Positions 1 through 6,168 of a stretch of DNA of 6,168 nt are shown piece by piece. This stretch comes from Deltaproteobacteria bacterium (lineage in GTDB: Bacteria; Desulfobacterota; Desulfarculia; Adiutricales; Adiutricaceae): NCBI GenBank assembly GCA_031279525.1, contig JAITIH010000278.1:1-6168 (forward strand), written 5' to 3'. The number at the start of each line of letters is the position of its first letter. The first letter of the stretch is position 1. Under the pieces are notes generated by a model, which had not been told where the DNA came from, ran no database searches, and saw nothing but the letters and a program-made list of their open reading frames with translations. Position numbers and translations under genes: made by a program.

Positions 1-3
1 CCT

Positions 4-18
4 CCGCGCGCCGCGCGG
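4..18. other. Small GC-only hairpin in the hcp leader
   Basis: CCGCGC (4-9) pairs perfectly with GCGCGG (13-18) around a 3-nt loop, just 10 nt before the hcp Shine-Dalgarno. It could be a 5' leader structure of the hcp mRNA, or the remains of a terminator of an upstream gene outside the window. It is followed by AAAACCC rather than a T-tract, so it does not look like a forward terminator. In GC-rich DNA a 6-bp stem can arise by chance. Confidence 0.2.
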
Positions 19-41
19 AAAACCCTTTAAGGAGTTTTTCA

Positions 42-521
42 ATGGCTCTTACCGCTTACATGTCCATCTCCGGAAAGTCCCAAGGCGACATCAAAGGCGA
101 CTGTCCCCAGGGCGGAGACAAGAAGGACAAGATCATCGTCTACAACGTGAACCACAACGTGGAGATCCCCAAGGACACCCACACTGGCCTGCCCACCGGC
201 CAGCGGATCCACATGCCCCTGTCCGTCTTAAAGCACAAGGACAACGCCACGCCGAAGTTGTTCCAGGCGTGCTGCAAGGGCGAGCAGGCCAAGGTCGAGC
301 TCTTGTTCTTCCGCATCAAGGACACCGGCGAGGAAGAGAACTACTTCAAGATCACCTTAGACGAGGCCATCATCGTCAACCTGCGCGAGTACACCCCCAT
401 CACCTTCCTGCCCGACAACAAGCCTTATAAGGACATGGAAGAGGTGAGCTTCACCTATTCCAAGATCACCTGGAGTTACACCGACGGGAACATCGAGTTC
501 ACCGACGACTGGAAGGCCTAA
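42..521 (+). CDS. hcp: T6SS tube protein Hcp (TssD, Hcp1 family)
   Basis: Hcp forms hexameric rings that stack into the inner tube of the type VI secretion apparatus. The tube is propelled with the VgrG spike into target cells, and it can chaperone small effectors in its lumen. The 159-aa length is typical for a plain Hcp with no C-terminal effector extension. Visible family signatures are the N-terminal strand with GDIKGDC (residues 15-21), the conserved loop TGLPTGQRIHMPL (48-60), the strand YFKITLDEAII (101-111) and the C-terminal EEVSFTYSKITWSY (133-146). There is no signal peptide, as expected for T6SS substrates. The ATG at 42 follows AAGGAG at 29-34 with a 7-nt spacer. Lysine codons are almost all AAG (16 of 17 by hand count), a stronger bias than in the adaptor gene downstream, which suggests high expression. 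The next gene in the same direction is vgrG, 211 nt away across two hairpins. Family assignment is by recognition of motifs, not by a search. Confidence 0.95.
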   Translation: MALTAYMSISGKSQGDIKGDCPQGGDKKDKIIVYNVNHNVEIPKDTHTGLPTGQRIHMPLSVLKHKDNATPKLFQACCKGEQAKVELLFFRIKDTGEEENYFKITLDEAIIVNLREYTPITFLPDNKPYKDMEEVSFTYSKITWSYTDGNIEFTDDWKA

Positions 522-531
522 AAAGCGACCC

Positions 532-560
532 CTTTGGCCGCCTTGGCCAGGCGGCCAAAG
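532..560. other. 12-bp perfect hairpin after hcp
   Basis: CTTTGGCCGCCT (532-543) is exactly complementary to AGGCGGCCAAAG (549-560), leaving a 5-nt loop TGGCC. It begins 10 nt after the hcp stop codon. No T-run follows (the next bases are AGCCTAAACT), so it is not a standard intrinsic terminator. A 3'-end stabilising structure, or an attenuating element that leaves hcp mRNA more abundant than downstream mRNA, fits its position. That function is inferred. Confidence 0.5.
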
Positions 561-592
561 AGCCTAAACTGGCCTTACGCCGTTCCCAATTC

Positions 593-637
593 CCCCTAAA
601 AAGGCCAAAAGCCCCTATGGGGCCGCCTTTTTAGGGG
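593..637 (+). terminator. Probable rho-independent terminator between hcp and vgrG
   Basis: The outer arms CCCCTAAAAAGGC (593-605) and GCCTTTTTAGGGG (625-637) are perfectly complementary over 13 bp. Nested inside is a second stem, GCCCC (611-615) with GGGGC (619-623), around a TAT loop. The inner GC-rich stem plus GGC/GCC, followed by TTTTT (628-632) with an opposing AAAAA, has the form of an intrinsic terminator whose U-tract also pairs with an upstream A-tract. It would uncouple hcp transcription from vgrG, wholly or partly. The T-run is only five bases and is followed by AGGGG, so read-through is likely. The near-symmetry would also give an A/T-flanked hairpin on the minus strand, but no minus-strand gene ends here. 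Confidence 0.55.
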
Positions 638-732
638 CCCAAAATAAAATCGCCTCCGACGCTGACCCTACCGGGGCCGGCAGCCTTCGCCAAAAGAAAG
701 CCGCGCCCTAAAAAGACCATAAGGAGCGATCC

Positions 733-3700
733 ATGAACAACCCGGAAATTACCTTCGCTTTTTCCTTTAACAAGGCCCCTTTCGACGCGCTAAAACCCCA
801 CGTCGCCGGCTTTAAGGGCTCTGGAGCCCTCAATCGGCTGTTCTCCTTTAACGTGACCCTCCTTTTGGAAAACCAAGAGCTAGAGAATTTAGACGTCGAG
901 GCCCTCATGGGTTCGCCGGCCTCCCTCGAAATCATCGACAACCGGCGCCAAGAGGCCGCGGGCGAGGGCCAAAGCGACGGCCAGCCCCTCTCCTATCGCG
1001 TTAAATGGAGCGGGGTGGTCGCCAGCATGGAAATCGGCGACGAGACTCGGGAAAGCTCCTTCGTGGAAGTCCAGCTGACCTCCGCCCTCGCCCCCTTAAA
1101 GACCCTGGTCCAAAACCGGATCCACCTAAACTGCAACTCCATCGCCGTCGTCGAGGAAAGCCTACTCCTAGGAGGAATCGGGGCCCAGAGCTTCGATTTT
1201 GGGGCCATTGAGCGCGACCAGCGCCCGATCCGGGACTTCGTCTTTCAATACGATGAGGATCTTTTGACCTTTACCCAAAGGATCTTGGAAAGGGAAGGCT
1301 TGGCCCTCTACCACGACCAAAGGGGCGACGGCGAAATCTTAAAGCTGGCCGAAAAACCGGCGGATTTTCTGGAGATCGTCGACGAAAACGGGACGCCTTT
1401 GACCTTAACCCGAGCCAGGGTCTCGGGCCTGACCGTCTCGGGGTCGGCCAACCCGGTCTACCGCTTCCGGGCCAAAACGAAAATCCCGCCGGCTAAGCTC
1501 CTTTTAAAGGACTATAACTGGCAACAGCCCGCCTTGCCTCTTTCCATCTCGGTGGAAGTCTCGCCCAAAGGCCATGGGGAAGTCTACCTCTTCGGAGAAA
1601 ACTTCGAGGATGAGACCGAGGGCCTAAGGCTGGCCAACATCCGAAAAGAGGAGTTTTTGGCCGGCGCCTCGGTCTACTCGGGCGAGACGCGCCTGCCCGG
1701 CCTCTTGCCCGGCCACGTCTTCGCCTTAAGCGACGAGACGACGAGTATGTTTAACGGCCGCTACCTCGTGGTCGCCTTTGAGGCCGAAGGCCGCCAGGCC
1801 GGGGCCCCCATAAACTTCCCGGAGGCGTCCCCTGGCGGGGAGGGGACTTTTTTTCGGCACGAGTTCGTCTGCCAGAAAGCCGAGACGCCTTTTAGGCCGG
1901 CCCGGATCACCCCCATTAAAAAAATAGCCGGGTCCATCACGGCCTGGATCGACGGGGCGGGCTCCGGGGACAAGCCGGAGATGGACCTCCACGGCCGCTA
2001 CAAAGTCCTTTTGCCTTTGGACGTCTCCGGCCGCGGCGGCGGCAAGGCCTCAGCCTGGATCCGCCAGGCCCAACCTAGCGTGGGCGGCGGCTACGGCCAG
2101 TCTTTCCCCCTTCACCCGGGAGTCGAGGTGCTTTTGACTTTTATCGACGGGAACCCTGACCGACCTTTAATCTCGGCGGCCGTGCCCAACGGCGAGACCG
2201 GGGCCACCATCAACGCGGCCCTGCCCGAGGCGGCCGGCTTCGCCACCAAAAGCGGCGGGGGCCTACTCTTTCTGAACACGCCGAACAGCCAAACTTTGAG
2301 TCTGTCGCCCGGCATCCGGAACGCCGGGATCTTCTTCACCGCGGGGATGACCGAGGCGGAGGAGGCGGAGCAAGAAGAGCGCGATGAGGACCAAGACAGT
2401 AAAATCGCGAAACTTGAGGAATCCGACGCCAAAGAAAAGGGCAAAGTCGCCGCCCTGAAGAACACCTCCTCCTCGGCCGTCTTCAACGCCGACACCATCG
2501 AGAACAACGCCTCCTTTAACAAGATGGTGAGCGTTTGCGACGGCACGGCCGTGGCGGGCAACAAGTTCGAGATAAAGGCCGGCAGCGAGGACTTGCTGAA
2601 GGTAAGCCAGTTCGCGAAGGTAATCCAGGAAACCGCCGCCAAAGCCTCGTCAGCGGCCAAGTCCTTCATGAAGGCCAACGACTTCTATAAGGACGAAATG
2701 TGCGAGACCAAAAACATGGCCGACTACGTGTTCCGGGGCCTGGACACGGCATTGACAATCGGGAACGACGATGTCTTAAAGAGCATCAAAATCTACGAAA
2801 AGATCAAGAAGAATAGAGAGGACAGCAAAAAGCCCGCCAGCCTAACCTACGACCCCATGTTGGCCCTAACGGTCTCCGATAAAGGGGAAAGCTTCGGCCG
2901 CTGGCAGTCTAACGACTCGGAAAAATCAAGCACCGTCCTTGCAAACCTGCTTTTAGCGGCCAACTCAGGTGCTTTTGTATCAACGTACTACGCCGCCAAC
3001 GACGACATCGACGCAGGCACAGACGTCATCATTGACAAAGATGATAAAGGGGTCGACGGCATGAAGGTCGCCTCGAAATACGCCAAAGGCCTCGGTGACC
3101 TCTTGGGGCTGGTCTCGACCATTTTAGCTTTCCTCGCCACTGAGAAGGCCCTATCGCCTAAAAAACGTAGCGGCATCCTCGTCGAAAACGAGGACTCTTT
3201 CGTCAACGTCAAAAGCAATGAGCACCTATGCCTTTCCGCGATGGGACCCATTCTCCTGGAATCCTTAACCGGTGGCCGCCAAATCAATTTACTCTCTTCG
3301 CCCGAGTATTTCGACAAGCTCATGGACGATCTTTTGACCCCGGAAATTTTCCTCAAGTCGTACATGGATAAGTTCAAGCTTTACAAAAATTTTAAGGCCA
3401 TCGTCCTAAGGACCGTTTTACAAAGGACCTTGGCCACGGAGATCAACCAACAGGCTCACGGGGCCCTCCTTAGCAAGGCCGGCCGCCTCATTCAGTTAAC
3501 CACCGGCCTGTCCAAGGATGGCAATTTCAAGGAGGACATCCGTAAGGATCGCCGGAAAAAAAGATGGGCGGCCGCCAAAAAAGTCAAGGATTTCAAGTCC
3601 GACGAAAATCGGAAATTGCCCGACGACAACCCGGCGAAAATCAACCCCAAAACAGTCTTCGACGCCGAAGTCGAGGCCCAGGATCCGGGTTTGCTGAAGT

Positions 3701-4158
3701 ACTCCAAGGATTTCATCCACGGGATCCTTTTGGAGGCCAGGCAGGAAAAGCAGCACATTCAGGTTAGGACCTGCCACAAAACCGGGACCATCAGTCTGTG
3801 GCAGGACACCGAAGAGGCCAAGTTCTCGGCCTTCAAACGCGACGAAAGCCGCGCTCTGACCCTGTGCGAGGAGGGGGTCTTTCTCTACGACGCCAAACAG
3901 CGGGGGCTTAAGGTGGACAAGGATGGGATCCAGATGTCCTTCGACAAAGACGTGGCCCTCAAAATGGCCGCCAAGCGCTTCGAGTTGAACTGCGGCCAAA
4001 AAAATCAGATCTCTTTGGCCGACGGGGATCTGACCTTAAAGCACTCGAAAAAGATCGCTCTTAACTCCGAGGTTGGCCTTGAGGCCTCGGCCAAGAAGAT
4101 CGACTTAATCGCCAAGGCCAACTTCAAAATCGACGGCCAAATGATCAACATCGGCTAA
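733..4158 (+). CDS. vgrG: T6SS spike protein VgrG (TssI) with large internal insertion
   Basis: VgrG trimers form the puncturing spike at the tip of the Hcp tube and carry effectors. The order seen is as follows. First comes a gp27-like base at residues 1 to about 390, with the family signature FQYDEDLLTFTQRILEREGL (171-190). Next is a gp5-like OB domain at about 415-490, marked by HGRYKVLLP (420-428), SAWIRQAQP (440-448), HPGVEVLLTFIDGNPDRP (461-478) and VPN. The spike begins around TKSGGG (505-510). An atypical acidic, helical section spans about 540-990. Finally, short beta-strand repeats from about 994 to 1141 end in KIDGQMINIG. Many VgrGs are roughly 600-850 aa, so 1141 aa is long, and the excess is internal rather than a C-terminal effector domain. 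There is no PAAR domain, and no HExxH or GxSxG motif was noticed. The ATG at 733 has AAGGAG at 721-726 with a 6-nt spacer. It is followed 10 nt later by its probable adaptor gene. Confidence 0.93.
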   Translation: MNNPEITFAFSFNKAPFDALKPHVAGFKGSGALNRLFSFNVTLLLENQELENLDVEALMGSPASLEIIDNRRQEAAGEGQSDGQPLSYRVKWSGVVASMEIGDETRESSFVEVQLTSALAPLKTLVQNRIHLNCNSIAVVEESLLLGGIGAQSFDFGAIERDQRPIRDFVFQYDEDLLTFTQRILEREGLALYHDQRGDGEILKLAEKPADFLEIVDENGTPLTLTRARVSGLTVSGSANPVYRFRAKTKIPPAKLLLKDYNWQQPALPLSISVEVSPKGHGEVYLFGENFEDETEGLRLANIRKEEFLAGASVYSGETRLPGLLPGHVFALSDETTSMFNGRYLVVAFEAEGRQAGAPINFPEASPGGEGTFFRHEFVCQKAETPFRPARITPIKKIAGSITAWIDGAGSGDKPEMDLHGRYKVLLPLDVSGRGGGKASAWIRQAQPSVGGGYGQSFPLHPGVEVLLTFIDGNPDRPLISAAVPNGETGATINAALPEAAGFATKSGGGLLFLNTPNSQTLSLSPGIRNAGIFFTAGMTEAEEAEQEERDEDQDSKIAKLEESDAKEKGKVAALKNTSSSAVFNADTIENNASFNKMVSVCDGTAVAGNKFEIKAGSEDLLKVSQFAKVIQETAAKASSAAKSFMKANDFYKDEMCETKNMADYVFRGLDTALTIGNDDVLKSIKIYEKIKKNREDSKKPASLTYDPMLALTVSDKGESFGRWQSNDSEKSSTVLANLLLAANSGAFVSTYYAANDDIDAGTDVIIDKDDKGVDGMKVASKYAKGLGDLLGLVSTILAFLATEKALSPKKRSGILVENEDSFVNVKSNEHLCLSAMGPILLESLTGGRQINLLSSPEYFDKLMDDLLTPEIFLKSYMDKFKLYKNFKAIVLRTVLQRTLATEINQQAHGALLSKAGRLIQLTTGLSKDGNFKEDIRKDRRKKRWAAAKKVKDFKSDENRKLPDDNPAKINPKTVFDAEVEAQDPGLLKYSKDFIHGILLEARQEKQHIQVRTCHKTGTISLWQDTEEAKFSAFKRDESRALTLCEEGVFLYDAKQRGLKVDKDGIQMSFDKDVALKMAAKRFELNCGQKNQISLADGDLTLKHSKKIALNSEVGLEASAKKIDLIAKANFKIDGQMINIG
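2350..3702 (+). other. Non-canonical insert within VgrG (about residues 540-990)
   Basis: This segment separates the spike start from the terminal beta-helix. It opens with a very acidic, coiled-coil-like stretch (residues 540-577, rich in E/D with AKLEE and KVAALK). A helical region follows (about 640-720), then a mixed region, then a hydrophobic segment at residues 786-803 (GLGDLLGLVSTILAFLAT, interrupted by one Asp). Residues 813-845 look like beta-helix again (GILVENEDSFVNV...LCLSAMGPILLES). A lysine-rich helical stretch follows, with KDRRKKR near 940. Hand counts show low-GC patches (23/60 at 2761-2820 and 21/60 at 3361-3420, against 43/60 at 1681-1740 in the gp27-like part). I recognise no enzyme family. 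It could be a structural collar, a cargo docking surface or a membrane-active cargo. Boundaries are approximate. Confidence 0.6.
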
Positions 4159-4162
4159 GGAG
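4157..4162 (+). promoter_or_regulatory. Shine-Dalgarno overlapping the vgrG stop codon
   Basis: The vgrG stop TAA (4156-4158) forms part of TAAGGAG, so ribosomes finishing vgrG uncover the AAGGAG used for the next gene. The spacer to the ATG at 4169 is CCCTTT (6 nt). This fixes the start at 4169 in preference to the in-frame ATG at 4202 (codon 12), which has no purine-rich site upstream. Translational coupling of the spike and its adaptor is the natural reading. Confidence 0.75.
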
Positions 4163-4168
4163 CCCTTT

Positions 4169-6168
4169 ATGCCCCCCAAAATTTTGGCGCCGCCCGAGAC
4201 CATGGCCAGTCAGTCGTTTTACCGCTACCGGGGCCAGGACCGCTTAAGCGTCTCCGTTTTCTTAGGCTTTTCCCTACTTGAGTCCGAAAGGGCCATTGAG
4301 ATCGCCTCCGCTTTAAAGGGGGCCATGGACTCCTTGGCCCCCTACGCCCCCCAAGGGGTCCCCTTCGACCTAGGGCTGCCCAAACCCCGCGGCGAATTCT
4401 TGGCCGCCGGCGAGGCTTTCGCCCCCTACGGCTCCGAGGAAAGGGCCATGGCCGTCTCCTTCGCCGTGGGGTCTTTGCGGCGGGACTTTTTGGCCATGGG
4501 AGCTCAGGCCGAGCGCGGCCCCAAGCCCGGCCCGCCGGCCCCTTTTAAATTCCAGCCCCTTTCTTGGTCGGCCACCGCCCACTGCGAGGAATGGAACCCA
4601 ATAGGGGTGAAACCCGGCGAGCCTTTGGCTCCCGGCGGGCCGCCCATCCACGGGCCTTTGGTCACCGAGGCCGATTACGACCGCGAGGGCCGGGTGACCC
4701 AGGCCGCCTTTGGCCCAAACGCTCCGGCCTCGCCTCTACCCATGGCCAACCCACCAGGCCGCTTAAAGGCTATAGGCTCATTTGGCCCCGATTGGCTTTT
4801 AACGGCCGCGCCTGGGTTGCCCGACGATTTTGACTGGGATTTTTTTAACCTGGCTCAAAAAGGCCAGCGCCTCCCCCAAGGCTATTTTCGGGGCGACGAA
4901 AGGGTCCAGGTGGCCAACGGTCACAGCCACTACCCCCATTTCGACGTCCGCCTGCCCGGCTACGCCCCGCGCCTTTTCGTCCACCAAAAAAGCGCGCCTG
5001 AGCGCTTTTTGGAGGTCCGACCCGATCTAGACACCGTCTGGCTCTTTCCCTCGGCCTCCATGGGCCTTTTAATCTGGCGAGCCCAGCTTTCGGTCGAGGA
5101 CGAGCTGGCCTCGGACGTTTATAGCGTCTTCGTCGGCTTAGAAAAAATAGGCCAAAATAGCCTTGACCCACGGGAGCTGGCCGAAGGAGCCCTAAACGGC
5201 CTTTGGCCGGCCATTCCTTTAGCCGTAGCCGTCCCGGCCGACCCCTTCGCCCCCCTACCCGAGATCGCCCCCGCGGCCCCGCCCGAGGAGCCCTTGGAAG
5301 ACCCGGCCCCTTCGGCCGCCGTCCCGGCGGCCTCCCCGCCGTCGCCCCCGCCAGTCCCCCCGGCGCCTTTGGCCTCCCTTGCCGCTCCTTTGGCCCTAGC
5401 CCCGGCCGCCCTTTTGGACCCGGCCCTGACCGCCAAGGCCAAAGCGGCCTCGATCATTGGCGAGAGCCGGAAAATCATGACTGAGGAGCTCCCGAGCGTC
5501 AACGAGACCTTGCGGGAGATGGGGCTGCCGGAACTGACCCTAGAAAGCTTAGAGCCGCATTTCCAAAGCGAGGAGGCGCGCCTAACCAAAGTCCTCGAAA
5601 ATTCCCAAATGGCCGAGGCCAAGGCGCCCCTCTCGCCGGACGACGCCTTTGCCGGCCAAAAAGATGCGGACGACGATTTAGCGGAATCGCTAATGGCCTA
5701 TGGGATCGACCCTGAGCGGGCCAAGGGCATTTCTTTGGCCGCCGCCCTGCCCATCCCCCAAGAGGCGACCTTCGAGACGGCCGGAGCCTACGAGCTGGCC
5801 ATGAAAGAGTACGGCCTAGAGTGGGCCGCTCTCATGGGAGTTTCGCCAGTGGACGGCCTTAAGCAAGCCAAAAAATTGAAGGCCGCGGCCTTACTCGCCG
5901 GCGACCCGACCAACCCCGCGGCCATGTCCGCCCTTTTAGGCTCTGGCCCGGCCGAGGCTCTGGCCGCGGCCAACCCTTTAGCCGTCTCGGAGGAGATGGC
6001 CTTTATGGAGGCCTTAAAACCCTTAGGCTTAGAGCCTAAGGCCGCGAGCGATCTTTTTCAAGGGATCGAACAATATGACGCGGCCCTAAGCCAAAGCTCC
6101 CAGATGGCCTTGGCCGAGCGGGAAAAGCTGTCCTTAGAGCTAGGCCAAAAGTTGGAGTCCGCCTTAGG
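4169..6168 (+). CDS. DUF2169-family T6SS adaptor/chaperone, 3' end outside window
   Basis: DUF2169 proteins are encoded beside vgrG and help load cognate effectors, often PAAR-like DUF4150 proteins, onto the VgrG tip. In Agrobacterium one supports loading of a nuclease effector onto its VgrG. The frame is open from 4169 to the window end (666 codons plus 2 nt, no stop). The DUF2169 domain covers about residues 1-330. It shows GEFLAAGEAFAP near 75-86, FKFQPLSW then WNPIG (142-146), LPDDFDWDFFN (217-227), RGDE (241-244), RLPG (261-264) and DTVWLFP...LLIWRAQ (288-306). A Pro/Ala-rich linker spans about 352-421. A helical C-terminal part (422-666+) contains four G-hydrophobic-(x)-P turns. There is no signal peptide or membrane segment, so it is probably cytoplasmic. 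It uses AAA and AAG lysine codons about equally (15 to 11 by hand count), unlike hcp. The family call is from motif recognition; the role with this VgrG is inferred from neighbourhood. Confidence 0.85.
   Translation, partial: MPPKILAPPETMASQSFYRYRGQDRLSVSVFLGFSLLESERAIEIASALKGAMDSLAPYAPQGVPFDLGLPKPRGEFLAAGEAFAPYGSEERAMAVSFAVGSLRRDFLAMGAQAERGPKPGPPAPFKFQPLSWSATAHCEEWNPIGVKPGEPLAPGGPPIHGPLVTEADYDREGRVTQAAFGPNAPASPLPMANPPGRLKAIGSFGPDWLLTAAPGLPDDFDWDFFNLAQKGQRLPQGYFRGDERVQVANGHSHYPHFDVRLPGYAPRLFVHQKSAPERFLEVRPDLDTVWLFPSASMGLLIWRAQLSVEDELASDVYSVFVGLEKIGQNSLDPRELAEGALNGLWPAIPLAVAVPADPFAPLPEIAPAAPPEEPLEDPAPSAAVPAASPPSPPPVPPAPLASLAAPLALAPAALLDPALTAKAKAASIIGESRKIMTEELPSVNETLREMGLPELTLESLEPHFQSEEARLTKVLENSQMAEAKAPLSPDDAFAGQKDADDDLAESLMAYGIDPERAKGISLAAALPIPQEATFETAGAYELAMKEYGLEWAALMGVSPVDGLKQAKKLKAAALLAGDPTNPAAMSALLGSGPAEALAAANPLAVSEEMAFMEALKPLGLEPKAASDLFQGIEQYDAALSQSSQMALAEREKLSLELGQKLESAL

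Noticed and set aside
645..650. TAAAAT as a -10 box for a vgrG promoter
   Set aside because: It matches TATAAT at 5 of 6 positions, but the bases about 17 nt upstream (GCCGCC) bear no -35 resemblance and lie inside the terminator stem. Support is too weak.
570..695. Possible sigma-54 promoter (GG-N10-GC) before vgrG
   Set aside because: GG pairs at 571-572 and 679-680 were checked. Neither has GC at the required spacing.
2112..2678. 188-codon minus-strand open frame inside vgrG
   Set aside because: It is fully antisense to a clear vgrG reading frame, with no recognisable protein family. It is a by-product of GC-rich codon use.
2350..3702. VgrG insert as a known enzymatic effector domain
   Set aside because: No HExxH, GxSxG or other catalytic signature was seen by eye, so no activity is claimed.
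3496..3999. 167-codon minus-strand open frame inside vgrG
   Set aside because: It is antisense to the VgrG C-terminal spike region, whose + strand translation is coherent. It has no family resemblance.
4564..4833. Alternative + strand frame inside the adaptor gene
   Set aside because: It gives an Arg/Pro/Gly-rich product with no family resemblance. The frame from 4169 carries clear DUF2169 motifs across the same bases.
5119..5622. 167-codon minus-strand open frame opposite the adaptor linker
   Set aside because: It is low-complexity Gly/Ala sequence that mirrors the Pro/Ala linker on the + strand. It is not a credible protein.
1..6168. Frequent GGCC-containing short repeats (such as TTTGGCC and GGCCAAA)
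   Set aside because: Inside the genes they follow from GCC and GGC codon preference. They show no regular spacing or array structure.

Overview
The window carries a compact type VI secretion system (T6SS) spike/cargo module. Three genes lie on the + strand in the order hcp (tube protein), vgrG (spike trimer), and a DUF2169-family adaptor gene that runs off the right edge. Each gene starts with ATG behind a perfect AAGGAG Shine-Dalgarno 6-7 nt upstream. The DNA is GC-rich, with GCC/GGC/CCC-heavy codons. The gene set and Hcp type suggest a Gram-negative proteobacterium, perhaps a Desulfobacterota/deltaproteobacterial lineage. That placement is a weak inference, because no taxonomic marker is present.

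Layout: bases 1-41 are a short 5' leader with a small GC hairpin and the hcp ribosome site. Bases 42-521 encode a normal-sized Hcp of 159 aa. Bases 522-732 are non-coding and hold two separate, perfectly paired hairpins. The second (593-637) has a T-tract and looks like an intrinsic terminator, so hcp can probably be made as its own abundant transcript. Bases 733-4158 encode an unusually long VgrG of 1141 aa. Its gp27-like base and gp5-like OB domain are canonical, but about 450 aa of acidic, mostly helical sequence of unknown function lies between the start of the spike and its terminal beta-helix. This insert is locally poorer in GC. Bases 4169-6168 encode the first 666 aa of a DUF2169 protein. 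Its start is coupled to the vgrG stop (TAAGGAG). After the DUF2169 domain come a Pro/Ala-rich linker and a helical C-terminal extension with a degenerate G-hydrophobic-x-P motif.

Working model: Hcp rings form the tube, the VgrG trimer caps it, and the DUF2169 protein loads a cargo effector onto this VgrG. In such loci the cargo, often a PAAR-like DUF4150 protein, usually lies just downstream, here beyond the window. No PAAR protein, effector enzyme motif, immunity gene, RNA gene, CRISPR array or mobile element was recognised inside the window. The most novel elements are the VgrG insert and the adaptor's C-terminal extension.
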